Source: Capsicum annuum
Taxonomy: Eukaryota > Streptophyta > Magnoliopsida > Solanales > Solanaceae
Direction of reading: 5' to 3'
Assembly: GCF_002878395.1 (NCBI RefSeq)
Contig: NC_061118.1
Span: forward strand, 129,195,996-129,259,995
Length of the DNA: 64,000 nt
Shown: in pieces, positions 48,407 through 60,480 of the stretch
Layout of the letters: each line of letters begins with the position of its first letter
Position numbering within the stretch: position 1 is the stretch's first letter
Notes under the pieces: model-generated
Told to the model about the DNA's origin: nothing
Seen by the model: only the letters and a program-made list of their open reading frames with translations
The model's database searches: none
Position numbers and translations under genes: made by a program

Positions 48407-48411
48407 GTAGG

Positions 48412-49423
48412 GTCAAAATTATAGCAAAAGTTAACTTATCCTTCAACTTCTTAAAGCTACCCTCTCAAGCATCAGACCACTTGAACTTAGCCTTTTTTTG
48501 TGTCAACTTAAACAAAGGAGCAACAATTGAGTAAAATCCCTCTACAAACCTCCTATAATACCCAGCCAAACCCAAGAAGCTCTTAGGGTAAGTGGGAGTC
48601 GTAGGTGTAAGCTACCTCTATACCACCTCAACTTTCATTGGTTCTACTTTGATACCCTCAAAAAGACATTCCCCAGGAACGTCACAACATCCAGCAAAAA
48701 CTTAGAGAATTTAGTAGAGAATTTAGAATACAACTTTCGAACCTTAAGAGTTGGCAAAATAATTCAAAGGTGATTGGCATGATCCTCCTCACTCTTAGAA
48801 TACACCAGAATATCATCAATGAATACAATAACAAACAAGTCCAAGAACTTTCTAAATAACCAATTCATAAGATCCATGAAAGCAGCCGGAGCATTAGTCA
48901 ATAAAAATGACATCACTAAAAATTTTGAGTGTCCATATCGGGTTCGGAAAGCAGTTTTGGAAATGTCAGTCTCTTTAATCTTTGACTGATTGTAACTAGA
49001 ACGAATATAACTCTTAGAGAAATATTTAGCACTCTAAACCAAGTCAATGAGATCATCTATCCTAGAAAGAGGGTACATATTCTTCACCATCACCTTATTC
49101 TACTATCAATAATCTATGCACATCTGAAGAGACCCATATTTCTCATGCATGAAAAGAACTAGGGCACCCCATGGAGAAATACTAGGATGCATGAAACCAT
49201 TATCAAGAAGATCTTTTGACTGTTCCTTTAGTTCCTTCAACTCAACTGGAGCCATTTTATACAGAGGAATAAAGATAGGAAGGGTATTCATTAGAAGATC
49301 AATTCCAAAGTCTATTTTTCTATCCGGAGGAATACCAGGAAGATCATCAAGAAATGCTTCAAGGAAATCATTAACCACCGGGACAAATGGCAAAAAAAAA
49401 CACCTCAGACCCAAAATCTTAAC
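48412..49423 (-). pseudogene. Reverse transcriptase remnant of E
   Basis: On the minus strand: VVNDFLEAFLDDLPGIPPDR, KIDFGIDLLMNTLPIFIPLY, KDLLDNGFMHPSISPWGALV, LFMHEKYGSLQMCIDY (49106-49414), fingers and palm traces, and an intact [12 protein letters not shown] catalytic box (FIDD at 48812-48823). It ends with a WSDA*EGSFKKLKDKLTFAI stretch at the RNase H border, where H is inserted. Several in-frame stops occur between 48430 and 49105. Confidence 0.8.
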
Positions 49424-49846
49424 TTAGATCAGATAATAGAGACACCCCTTCGAAATCAACTTATGAGTTCTAAGATAGGAAATAAACTTACCTTTATTCA
49501 CTAAGGATCTTTCCCTCCACTTGATTACTGGTTTATTAGGGAATGGGAAGTTGGCTTTTTGGGTCCTACAGTCACAAAAAGCATAGCACAAATGGAGCCA
49601 ATCTATCCCTATGAAAACATCAAAATCCACCATGTTCAACTCTATTAAATCCACCAAGGTCTCCCTATGAAAGATGGACACCACACAACGCCTATATACC
49701 TTTCTAACCACAAAAGACTCAAGAATAGTATCGGGACCAAAGCTAAAATGCTCAACCACATACCGGGTCACATAATAAAAGGTAGACCCTGGATCAAGTG
49801 AACAATACACATCGCGAGAAAAAAGTGGTAACATACCAGTAGCCAT
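49424..49846 (-). pseudogene. Protease region of E (open over 140 codons)
   Basis: The longest clean stretch of E. It reads DVYCSLDPGSTFYYVTRYVV, then SFGPDTILESFVVRKVYRRC, LVDLIELNMVDFDVFIGIDW, LHLCYAFCDCRTQKANFPF and GKFISYLRTHKLISKGCLYY. The DPGST active-site motif (relatives: DPGAT or DSGAT) and the FIGIDW flap-side motif are both present. It would cut the Gag-Pol polyprotein. The true protein is a polyprotein, so the first Met here is not a real start. Confidence 0.8.
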
Positions 49847-51171
49847 ATCAGGAGATGTCTCAAATTCTTAGTAGGTAGCCAGACCATAAATACTATTTCG
49901 ACCAGTGCCAATACCTAAAGTAAAACACTTTTTTTATAGGAACTGAAGAGGTAGCAACCGAGACATTTTTAGCTCTCATGGAAACTTTAGCTGTTAGACA
50001 ATCTCGCTGTATATGAACAGCCTGGCCACAATTATTGCTCCAATTCCTCCCCTCATCACATTGACCATAATTAAACTACCCACAAAATCAATAGGATATG
50101 ATGCAGCTGACTAAGCTCCACTAGCTTGATCTTGGGCACTCTGTGCATTAAAACCACTATTAGTCTTAAAGTGACCATCACCCGATGACTTAGGATACAG
50201 ATCACTAATCGATGAATACGAATTACCCAATTCTTCCTCTTGCGCCACTATCTACCATCACTCCTACTAGCTTTTTGACTCCACTATTCTTTGATTACCG
50301 GAACTTCTTATTCTAACTCTCGTTTCCTTTTTTCCTCTCCCACTTGTTGTAAATAAACCATAAGTATTGAAATATCCCTGACATTGTTCAATATTATGGC
50401 CTTACAATCCAATACTAAGCCACTAGACAAACCAAAAGAAAACTTCCTCATTCTAGCTCTCATTCTAGACACTAACTCTTGAGCATGGCAAGACAATTTA
50501 ATAAATTTCAAACCATACTCCTTTACACTCTTCCTGCACTGCTTAATATTTTAAAACTCCTCCTTCTTTGCATTCCTCAACTCCTAATGAAAGAAACAAT
50601 TTAGGAAGGAACTAGAGAACTCCACCCACAAAGACTGCTCAGCATTATCACCCCTCGACTGCTTCCACTCCTCATACCACTGATATTCTATATCTTTTAA
50701 CATATATGTTGCAAAGTCAACAACCTCAGGATTAGAAACATGTATCACCCTAAAGATTTTTTCTATCTCATCAATAAATCATAGAGGTTCCTCCTTAACC
50801 TTACATCCAGTGAAGATTGGGGGATTCAACCTCATGAACTAACTGACTCGAGTAACCTTCGAAGAATGAGAAACAAAACTACCCTGACCTAATTAGAATG
50901 ATTGGGAAGTCACCAAATGAGTCAACAATTGAATAGGTTGACTAAATTCCACATTAGAGATGTCACCTTCAGGTATTTGAGAATGAGTGTCACCGAATAG
51001 AGGAGGGCTAGTGAGGATTGGACGAACTCCACTTGGGGCAGTTCCATAAGGAGTAGGGACCCTAGATTGGGTTTGCTCCCCATAAGTAGGTCTTGTTCCA
51101 TCCACATTGTCCTCAGATAGGATAGCGGGTCCAATGGAGTTTCTAAAAGTATTAAATATTAAGGGAGGCAT
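49847..51171 (-). pseudogene. gag remnant of E
   Basis: Starts at the minus-strand ATG 51169-51171 with MPPLIFNTFRNSIGPAILSE (relatives start MPPRR). It runs through GTRPTYGEQTQSRVPTPYGT to LTHLVTSQSF and a stop at 50893, then IKLSCHAQELVSRMRARMRK and FSFGLSSGLVLDCKAI (50308-50511), part of the gag core, and a zinc-knuckle trace NCGQAVHIQRDCL near 50010. The first knuckle Cys is Ser. Stops and shifts break it. Confidence 0.75.
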
Positions 51172-51270
51172 GATCTTAAATGCAAGTAAGGTAGAGATTA
51201 GAGGAATTTTGAAAGATACCAAACTTTATAGCCTATAGTAGAATAACAAAATAGGAAATATTCCTAAATA
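51172..51270 (-). other. 5' UTR of E, part next to gag
   Basis: GGAAATATTCCTAAATA at the right edge continues at 61793 after F is removed. The joined sequence matches the 5' UTR of F (59070-59160). Confidence 0.75.
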
Positions 51271-51974
51271 TGACTGGCCCAAAACTGGGACATTTCATAG
51301 GTGCACCTCAAGACCACATGAATAGAAGGTCGCCTCGATACCCCAACCAAATAATCATCATATCTATCTCAAGGGTTGGGTGAAACTCAACAATATAATC
51401 AGATAGCAGAAAACATACTACAAGTCACAACTCAAATATGTCTAAACGCTTTCTTAGATTCATAAAACTAACCAATGTACCCATCTCCACAGTCATTCGC
51501 ACTACCTGTATACAAACCGATGTTTAGAAATATATATGTCAAGACAAGCCCCCGACAATAGCCAAACAGAGTCAAAATAAGACTAAGTCTAAAAATAGGA
51601 GACAAAGAATGAATGTCTTTCGAAATAAGAAAGATCACCACTCTAAAGTTAATGCACTAACCGCATCCATCACCTAATCACTGCACAAGAAGATAAGATG
51701 ATATTCTGGCCCCTTTGTAGCATGGTAAGATAGCATCCTAAGAAGGTTAGCGGTTGGAGCGCTGGCATGTAACTTAAGGATAAGGTTAAAATAGCATCTT
51801 TAATCAACAACAAGTTAATATATCATATTCAACCATATTCATGACTTTATCCATACATATATGTATTTCACATGCGAAACAAGTAAACAAGTCTTAAAAA
51901 CATACTAAAGCACTCAATCATGAGACATAAAGAGGAGGAATCCAACCTTCTATACTTAGATTGAAATAATAATT

Positions 51975-52480
51975 ATTTGGTATGGGATTTCAACCATATT
52001 AACATATTACTTTGACAAAGGACTTTAACCATATATACACTTATTAAGCAAGGGACTCTAACCATATACACGTCCATTTAAGAAAGAGATTTTAACAAAA
52101 CAAGCACATTCATTTAGGCAAGGGACTCTAAACACATACACGTCCATTTAATAAAGGGACTCTAAGCAGACATGAATATTCATTTTGGCAAGGGACTCTA
52201 ACCATATTACCACATATTATTCAAGGGACTTTAACCCTATTCCATATTAGATAGTGGACTCAAATCCAAGCTATATCATTTGGAGAGGCACTTAAACCTC
52301 CAGAGATCTTATTGTGCAAAGTACTTTAATCACAAAAGATTTCATTAGGCAAAGGACTTTAACCTCAAGTCCTTTTATTATGCAAGGGAGTTTAACCTCA
52401 AGCCATTACAACTATCATTAGTCGACATTTGGACTCCAACCCTTTGTCCATCCATCATCTTCTATTCAATTCACACTTAA
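51975..52480. repeat. Tandem array of GGGACT(T/C)TAACC units, 3' LTR of F
   Basis: About a dozen units of 35-45 bp built on (G)CAAGGGACTCTAACCATATA plus a spacer such as CACGTCCATTTAAG. The words GGGACTCTAA, GGACTTTAACC and AGGGACTTTAACC recur regularly. The 5' LTR has the same array at 59895-60480. Confidence 0.75.
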
Positions 52481-53600
52481 GGACTTTAACCCATTTAAGT
52501 AATTAAACACTATACATGACCACATGGTCCTTTTGGGAGCCTTTGTTGCTCCACTATTTCAATAGGCTAAAGCCTTAATTCAATCCATAATACAATTCAA
52601 TTTATGTTCATCAAGATCCTCACAAACTATTCACATTTCATTAGCAATCTTATACCACATTCTTGCCTCACTTTAGTTCAACACACAATTCAAGTTCTTT
52701 TTTATGTTTAGGGACTTTAACCCCATATTAGTCATTAACCTAACAAGATCATTAGTTACACAAAAATGGCTCACAATACAATTACAATATCATTTATAAA
52801 TGATTCATAGTTATTGGGCAATTGTCCATGTTAAAAACACCACCAACATATGACCAGACGATTCACTTAAATATTTTCACAAATACCTTGTGTATATACC
52901 TTTACCAAGGCCTTTATCCTTGTAGAAATCAAAATATTAGGGTTAATCAAGACACACATGTTAGACCACTTACAACAAGTACCCATATGTGCAAATCAGC
53001 ACTATTATCATTTATAAACATAAGTCTAAGCAAGTACAAACATTACTCATCATTTGGCAAAAAAACCCTTTTTCACTTGATTTTAAATTCTCCATGCACT
53101 CTAACAATCCAAGTATGAAATACATCATTTTTGAGTTATTTAACAAGGGAGAGAGTTGCATGCCTTTTGAAAAATTGATTGACTAAGAATTTTGACTTCA
53201 CTTTGCCTCTAGAAGATCACCCTTAAAACTCTAGCCTACAATTCATTACATATGAGTCTGAGAGAGTATTTACGGTCTTTGATCCATTAATATGGATGCT
53301 TAGGAGGCTAAAAACAATTATATAGTTAGGGGACTTAGGGTTTTGGTAGTAGGAAATGACCACAAGACCATTAGTTAAATAATGGAAAATTAACCCGTCC
53401 GTAGGTATGACTCACTTAAGGAACCCTAAATCGTACCCTAGGCTTCTTCTAGGTCATCTATACTAGCTAGGGTACGACTACCCACCATTGATTCATATCC
53501 AAAGGGTAAGACTCATGACCTAAAGCGAATCTATCAACCATACAATAAACAGTCCACTCTAAGCTAAGAATTCACTCTATACGATTAGTATTGGTACAAC

Positions 53601-53618
53601 TCGTACCTTAAGGTACGA
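53601..53618. other. Perfect 18-bp palindrome, 3' LTR of F
   Basis: TCGTACCTTAAGGTACGA is its own reverse complement. The 5' LTR has TCGTGCCTTAAGGCACGA at 61604-61621, also perfect, with changes at two paired positions. Confidence 0.8.
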
Positions 53619-53802
53619 TTGGTTGGATGCGTAGTTGTACATAGGATAGTGACTTACCCTTATCATAATGCCTAAGATTAGAGAAGGAAGAGAGAGGAGG
53701 ATAAGACTCATATCCAAAGGGTACGACTCATGCCCCTAGTCGTACCTAACTCAGAGACAACAAATTAGGGAATTTTTCAATTGTTCATAGTCTAGGTGTT
53801 TA

Positions 53803-54385
53803 AATTCTCCCCACTTGAACATTCATCCGCAAATGATGGGTAAGGCAAGCATAAACACAGGTAAACACAATCTTACACGTCAAATCAACCTTTAAACAAA
53901 TTAGAACAAAGCATACAACCAGGATACAAAACACATCATGATCATCATTGTCGACTATTAATTTCATTCGCTTCGGGACTCAAACCTATTATTTATCAAG
54001 GACACTTGTTCCATCTTAAAGATTATAGACTTAAACCCCTTAATTATCAACACTTACTCATTTCAAAACTCAGGGACTTTAACCTATCTACTTATCAAAG
54101 ATACTTGATCAATTCAAGGACTACAAACTCGAACCCATCATCTATCAAAGACATGAATCAACTGAAAGTACTAAGGACTTAAACCCATTACAACAAGGAC
54201 ACACATAATTACAAGGAATTAGGGACTCGAACCCATGGTTTAACAAGATATAAATCAATTCAAAGTTTGGGGACTTTAACCCATTATCTAAATAAGGCCT
54301 AACCTAATTCAAGATATTTGGGACTTTAACCCATTGTCTATCAAGACGTAAATTAAGGTTTAAAGATTAACAAATACTTTCATCA
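53803..54385 (-). other. 3' UTR of F with polypurine tract and second tandem array
   Basis: The minus strand has AAGTGGGGAGAATTT (53803-53817) as polypurine tract. 53960-54350 repeats GGGACTTTAACCCATTATCT-like units, the same theme as the LTR arrays but with its own spacer (CTATCAAG...). No ORF. Confidence 0.65.
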
Positions 54386-55700
54386 CATATTTGCGATATG
54401 AGAAATAAATGCGGATACTTGGACTTCATGTCCTCTTCTGCCTCCCAAGTAGCTTTCTCATACTTTTACTTCCTCCATAGAACCTTTACTAAAGTCACTT
54501 CTTTTCTTCGCCACCGCTGAACTTGACGATCTAAGATCTGTACTAGGATCTATTCATAGGAGAAAGAGTCCGAGATATCAATATCCATCAAGTGAACAAC
54601 CAACAAAGGATCACCCACATATTTCCACAATATAGAGAAATAGAAAATCAGGTGAATGGGGTTCGTGCTAGAAGGAAACTCCAACTCATAGGAAACATTC
54701 CCAACCCTCCTCACAATCAAGTAGGGAATAATATATTGGGGACTAAACTTACCCGTTTTACCAAACTGTATCACTCCCTTCATGTGAGATACTTTCTAGA
54801 ATACCTAATCACAAACACTAGACTCTATGTCCCTCTGCCTCATATTTGCATAGGACTTTTGGCGACTTTGAGCCATTTTTAATCTATTACGAATTATGTT
54901 TAGCTTTTGTAAGGCTTGGTGAGCTAAATCGAGGCCAAGTAACTAACCCTCACCAACTTCGTACCACCTAATAGGAGATCAACATCTCCAACCATACAAT
55001 GCTTCAAAAGGGGCCATGCCAATGCTAGAGTGGTAACTGTTATTATAAGCAAACTCAATCAAAGGCAAGTGGTAATACAAACTACCAACATGATCAATCA
55101 CATCAGCCCTCAACATATCCTCCAATGTTTGGATGGTCCTCTCTGCTTACCCATCAATTTGAAGGCGGAAAGAGGTACTAAGGCACACTCTAGTACCTAA
55201 AGATTTTGGGAATAACTTTTAAAAGTTAGATAAAAATTAGGGACCCCTATCCAAGATGATAAAAATTGGAGCACCATGCAACTTTATGATCTCCCCAAGA
55301 TACATCTTAGCATAATCTTTCGTCGAGTAAATATTCCTCATGGGGAAAAAGTGAGTGGACTTGGTCATTCAATCAACAATGACCTAAATATAATCATATT
55401 GATTCCGAGATTGAGGAAGACCGATAACGAAATTCATATTAATTACTTCCCACTTCCATTCAGGTAATGGAATCTCTTGATACAATCCCTCGGGTCTCAT
55501 GTACTGAAATTTCACTTGTTGGTACACCATACACTTGGCCCCATAACTAGCCACATCTTATTTCATATTCCCCTACAGATAGAATTATCTATGATCATGA
55601 TACATCCTGGTGGAATTGGGGTGAATAGCATAACGATATTCATGATCCTCGGCCATGACCCTCTCTCTTAATCCATTGATATTGGGAACATATAGCCTAC
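54386..55700 (-). pseudogene. Integrase and chromodomain remnant of F
   Basis: Read leftward: RYAIHPNSTRMYHDHR (zinc-binding region, 55585-55635), core traces, then GVIQFGKTGKFSPQYIIPYL, RRVGNVSYELEFP, HLIFYFSILWKYVGDP, SYE*ILVQILDRQVQRWRRK, VTLVKVLWRK and ATWEAEEDMKSKYPHLF, ending near 54400. The core between 54885 and 55585 is full of stops. The chromodomain is well preserved. Confidence 0.8.
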
Positions 55701-56350
55701 ATTGGTATCTCAAAATACCATCAGCACCTATCAGAAAGTTCACAACTTTGTGTTGACCCACATTACTATTGATCTTCATCAAGTCATGGTCCAATACTTG
55801 CTTTTCTTTTATCTCAACAACAAGAGGCGACTGGGATACCGGTTGCACAAATATAACACCATCCTTAGAGTCTGCAAGCCAAACTCCAAGATTAACCAAA
55901 TGGTGAATGTCCTTCACCAATTCCCGATTGTCCTCATTCACATAGGCCAAACTTCCCATGGACAATCTACAAAGAGAATCGGTGACAACACTAGCTTTAC
56001 CAGGGTGGTCATGAAGAATCATATCATAGTCGTTCAAAACCTCAAGCCACTTCCTTTGACAAAGATTCAACTCCTTTTGAGTAAACACATACTGATAACT
56101 CTTATGATCGAAAAATATATCAACATGAACCCCATAAAAAAAAAGTCGCCAAATCTTTAATGCAAAAACCACGGCTAACAACTCCAATTCGAGAAGCATC
56201 ATAATATAGCATAAAACCATTATTACCTTTAGGCAAGGTCAAAACCAGAGCCAAAGATAATTTAGCTTTCAACTTCTCAAAAATAACCTCACACGCATCT
56301 GACCATAAGAACTTGACCTTCTTTTGGGTTAACTTGGTCAATGGGGCAGC
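55701..56350 (-). pseudogene. RNase H to integrase N-terminus of F
   Basis: On the minus strand: KVKFLWSDACEVIFEKLKAK, LVLTLPKGNNGFMLYYDASR (RNase H with the catalytic Asp of DAS), LELLAVVFALKIWRLFFYGV, HVDIFFDHKSYQYVFTQKEL, QRKWLEVLNDYDMILHDHPG, KASVVTDSLCRLSMGSLAYV and DGILRYQCRLYVPNINGLRE. The open frame at 55585-56220 is 211 codons, the longest in the window, yet it begins inside RNase H and joins others only by frameshift. The plus-strand ORF 55702-56160 is its shadow. Confidence 0.85.
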
Positions 56351-57050
56351 TATAGCTAAAAACTCTCAATAAACCACCTATAGTAACTGACAGGACCAAA
56401 GAAGCTTTGAATATCAGTTGGAGTGGTAGGTCTGTGCAACTTCTTAACAGCCGCAACCTTTTGAGGATCTAACATGTTCCTTTCACTAGCGATAACATGA
56501 TCAAGAAAAGCTACGATTTTTAACCAAAAGTAACACTTGGATAACTTGACATGTAAACGATGTTCCTTTAATGTTTGCAACATAGAACGGAGGTGATAAA
56601 CATGATCTCCCCACTCTTAGAATAGACTAAGATGTCATTAATGAAGACAATGACAAATATGTCTAAGAATGGATGGAAGACCCTATTTAACAAATCCATA
56701 AATGTCGTTGGGGCATTTGTCAACCCAAAAGACATGATAAGAAACTCATAGTGTCCATAACGGGTTCTAAAGGAAGTCTTAGGGATATCCACATCCCAAA
56801 TTTTAAATTGATGATAAACCAACCTAGGATCAATATTAGAGAAACACTTTGTACCCTAAAGTTGATCAAACAAATCATCAAAACTAAGAAGAGAATATTT
56901 ATTCTTTATGATTACTTTAATCGACTGACGATAATCAATGGACATATGAAGGGAACCATCCTTGTTGTGCACAACAACATGGGAGCACCCCAAGGAGACA
57001 CACCGGGACAGATAAATCCTTTATCTAAGAGGTCTTTCAATTGATCCTTA
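56351..57050 (-). pseudogene. Reverse transcriptase remnant of F
   Basis: Reads [72 protein letters not shown] (56568-56822), then KEHRLHVKLSKCYFWLKIVA, FLDHVIASERNMLDPQKVAA and DIQSFFGPVSYYRWFIESF (56356-56583). The catalytic box is FIND (56634-56645): first Asp changed to Asn. Fingers-region pieces lie around 56890-57050. Confidence 0.82.
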
Positions 57051-57800
57051 AGCTCTTTTAGCTCAAGTAGAGCCATTCTATAAGGAGGGATAAAAAATGA
57101 AAGAGTGTCCAGAACAAAATCAATCCCAAAATAAATCTCCCTATTAGGAAAATATAGGGAAGATCATTGAGAAATACCTCAGGAATCTCATTAACCATAG
57201 GAATAGATCCTAGAGATGGCTTTTCTAAGTTAGTATCTTTAACTCGGACCAAATGATACAAACACCTATTTGAAATCAATTTTTGGGCTTTAAGATAAGA
57301 AATGAACTTTACCTTAGGCACGAACAAACCACCTTCCCATATAATGACCAGCTTATTAGGGAATTTGAACATGACCCTATGGGTTTTACAATCTAAGGAA
57401 GCATAACACAAATGCAACTAATCCATTCCTATAATGACATAAAAAATAACCATGCCAAACTCAATCAAGTCTACAAGAGTATCTGTACCACCAATAGATA
57501 CCACATACCTCTATAGACCCTTCTAGCAATCATAGAGTCTTCTACTAGTGCAGAAATAGAAAAATGAACCAACAGACTCTTAGGAGATTAATCAAGATGC
57601 ACAACCACATAAGGGGTCACATAAGAAAGAGTAGACCCTGGATCAAGAAAATAATACACATCACAAAAGAAAAGTTTCAACATACCCATTACCATATCGA
57701 GAGATGCCTTAGAATCTTGCTGAGTAGCAAGTTCATATAAATGGTTTTGGCCAGCGCTAGTGCTAGAAATAGAAGCAGAAGAAAACATTGTACGTTTTGG
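57051..57800 (-). pseudogene. Protease and RT linker of F
   Basis: FLDPGSTLSYVTPYVVVHLD (about 57590-57650) carries the active-site DPGST. Then come a broken stretch and LHLCYASLDCKTHRVMFKFP, KLVIIWEGGLFVPKVKFISY, LKAQKLISNRCLYHLVRVKD and [14 protein letters not shown] (57058-57417), the linker to RT. Confidence 0.78.
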
Positions 57801-58993
57801 TGTGGGAGTAGATGGAGTAGCAATAGGGTCTCTATTGGCCCAAGAAGCCGCTAGAGAGGGGGCCTCATGCTTTATCTGCCCGATTTGTCCTCAGCTAAAA
57901 CATCTGCTTCCCCCCTTCTCACACAAACCACAATGACTCTGACCACAGAATCTACAAGGAGGTTAAGATAGAGCCGACTGGGCACCGCTAGACTAGAATT
58001 GGGCACCCTATGCTTGGACCTTCCACTAAATACATACCAACAATTACCCAACAACTTTACGTAAGTATAGTAAGCACTAGCCGAGGAGAAGGGACTTGAA
58101 CTCCACCACTTCTTTTGTGACCATATGCCACAATCTCTACCACTTTGCTCAGAAGGCCTAAATTTCTTTCCTTGCCTTTCACTAAACTCAACTTTCTTCC
58201 TTTTCTCTTCTTCCACTTGTTGAATTTACACGATAAACCTAGAGATGTCCATATTATCAATTAATAAAGCTACCTTACTCTCAAGGACTAAATCATTGGA
58301 CAATCCTGAGACAAACTTACATATCCTAGCCCTTATGCTAGAAACCAACTCAGGATCATACCTTGACAATTGATAGAATTTCAAAGAATACTCTTGAACG
58401 GACATCCTCCTCTGCTTCAAGTTCACAAACTCTTTTGCCTTTGGTTCCCTCAACTATTAAGGAAAGGAGTAGTGTAACAAAGCCTTGAAGAAATCCTCCC
58501 ACATAGCGGGACTAGTATCTATACCTCTAGACAACTCCATTCCGTTGTACCATTGGTAAGCTATATCCTTCAATTGGTATAAAGTAAACTCAGCAACCTT
58601 AACCTAAGCATGCATGATTCAGAAGATCTTCTCCCTTTCATCAATAAAGCTTTGAGGGTCTTCCTCAAGGGTCAATCCCATCAATTGGACAGTTCTTGTG
58701 GCCTTAGAAGGAATAGTAGCCAAAGTACCACATTATAATTGAGAGGCTACCAATTGAGAGAAGATGTTGATAGAGCAATAAAACTAGGCATTAGTAGCAT
58801 CTTCTTGAGGTGACGAAATAGGAGGGTCATTCTCATAGTCAGGGCTGGTGGGGAAAGGTGGAACCCCATGAAGATGGTCAGATGTTACAGTCCTATCCTA
58901 CGTCTAAAATCTAAAAGTTGGATAAGCTTCTTCCTTAGGGACCTCAGTTGGGGTAAAAGTGTTTGCGTGAACCTCATATCTCCTTAGAGGCAT
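57801..58993 (-). pseudogene. gag remnant of F
   Basis: Starts at the minus-strand ATG 58991-58993 (MPLRRYEVHANTFTPTEVPK). It continues VPPFPTSPDYENDPPISSPQ, LMGLTLEEDPQSFIDE, YQLKDIAYQWYNGMELSRGI, LREPKAKEFVNLKQRRMSVQ, EYSLKFYQLSRYDPELVSSI and RARICKFVSGLSNDLVLESK, the chromovirus gag core. A zinc-knuckle trace near 57900-57965 (CRFCGQSHCGLCEKGGRCF) lies in another frame. About seven in-frame stops, mostly TAG. Confidence 0.85.
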
Positions 58994-59189
58994 GATGTAA
59001 ATGATAGCAAATGGAAATCAAATAAATCTAAGACCTTAGACTCTATAACTTGAGATTGAAACACATGAAAGGGAAATATTTCCTAAAATGTCTTGTAACC
59101 CCTATTTTTTAAGTGTGGCGTGATTCACACCTATAAATGAGACTCAACTTGGCATGATATTATGGATACACAACTAATGATGAACCTAA

Positions 59190-59201
59190 GCTCTGATACC
59201 A
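59190..59201 (-). other. Primer binding site of F (tRNA-iMet type)
   Basis: The minus strand reads TGGTATCAGAGC exactly, 3 bp inside the 5' LTR edge. It is the best preserved primer site in the window. Confidence 0.9.
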
Positions 59202-59894
59202 ACTTGATACGCCGCAAAATTAGGCCATGTCTTAGGGGCACCTGAAGTGCACATGAATCAAAGATCTCCTCAATAACCAAACCAAGATATCTTCACATCT
59301 ATCACAAGGGTTGGAGGAATCTCTATCATATAATAAGATAGCGGAAAACATACTATATGTCATAACTTAAGCATATCAAAAAACTTTATTAGATTCATCA
59401 AACTAATTAATGTACTCAAGTCCACAGTCATCCATAATACCCCTATAAAAATCGATGTTTAGAAATATATATATCAGATAAGCCCCAAAAAGTAGGTAAA
59501 CTAAGTCTAGAGATAGAAGACCAAGAATTAATGTGTTCCAAAGTAAGGAAGCTCACCAGTCCAAAGTCAATCCACAAACCACTTTGGTCACCTTATCACT
59601 ATACAGAAAGAGAAGATGATGATCCAACCCTTATGTCACATGGGAAAATAGCATCCAGAGATGGTTAATGGTTGGAGCACTAGCATATTACTCATGGATA
59701 AGGATAAAATAGCATCTTCAATCAACAACAAGTCAATATGTCATATTCAACCATATTCATGACCTTATCGATAAATATCGGTATATCACATGCCAAAAAA
59801 GTAAACAACTATTGACAACATCCTTAAAGCCATTAATCATGACACAGAAAGATTTCGACCTTTCATACTTAGATTCAAACAATTCTTATTAGGT

Positions 59895-60480
59895 ATGGGA
59901 CTTCAACCACATTCACATATTAATTAGATGAAAGACTTTAACCATTTATACCCTTATTAAGCAAGGGAATCTAACCATATCCATATCTATTTAAGAAAGG
60001 TACTCTAACCACATACACATATTCATTTACACAAGGGATTCTAACAACATACACATCCATTTAAGAAAGGGTCTCTAACCACACATGTACATTCATTTAA
60101 GCAAGGCACTCTAACCATATACACATCCAATTAAGCAAGGGACTCTAACCATACACACATATTCATTTAGGCAAGGGACAGTAACCATATGTTTGCACAT
60201 TAGGTAGGGAATCTAACCTCGTGTCGTATTAGCTAGGCGACTCTAATCAAAACTATTTTATTTTGCGAGGCACTTCAACCTCAAAAGATCTCATTGAGAA
60301 AGGGACTTTAACTACAAGTGTTTTAATTAGGCAAGGGAATTTAACCTCAATCCCTTTCATTAGGCAAGGGAATATAACCTCAAGACATCATGACTATCAT
60401 TAGTCAAAATTGGGAATCTAACCCTTTATACATACATCATTATCTATTCAATTCACACATAAGAACTTTAACCCATTTAA
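59895..60480. repeat. Tandem array of GGGACT(T/C)TAACC units, 5' LTR of F
   Basis: Same array as 51975-52480 with more or better-kept copies, for example TTAAGCAAGGGACTCTAACC near 60131, and spacers like ATACACATCCATTTAAG. Confidence 0.75.

Larger units (their letters stand above)
51271..53802 (-). repeat. 3' LTR of F
   Basis: The plus-strand edge is TGACTGGCCCAAAACTGGG; the minus-strand start near 53802 is decayed (TAAACACCTAG against TGTAACACATAG in the 5' LTR). It holds the GGGACTCTAACC array (51975-52480), a TATATAAT site near 53317, a GTACGACTC word block (53400-53760) and an 18-bp palindrome at 53601-53618. ORFs at 52822-53186 are not genes. Confidence 0.88.

Noticed and set aside
51975..52480. 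CRISPR-like look of regularly spaced GGGACTCTAACC words
   Set aside because: Units are diverged, spacers are also repetitive, the array is in an LTR and duplicated in the other LTR, and the DNA is from a plant.
55702..56160. 152-codon plus-strand frame
   Set aside because: Exact antisense shadow of the RNase H/integrase frame of F, which has clear family motifs.
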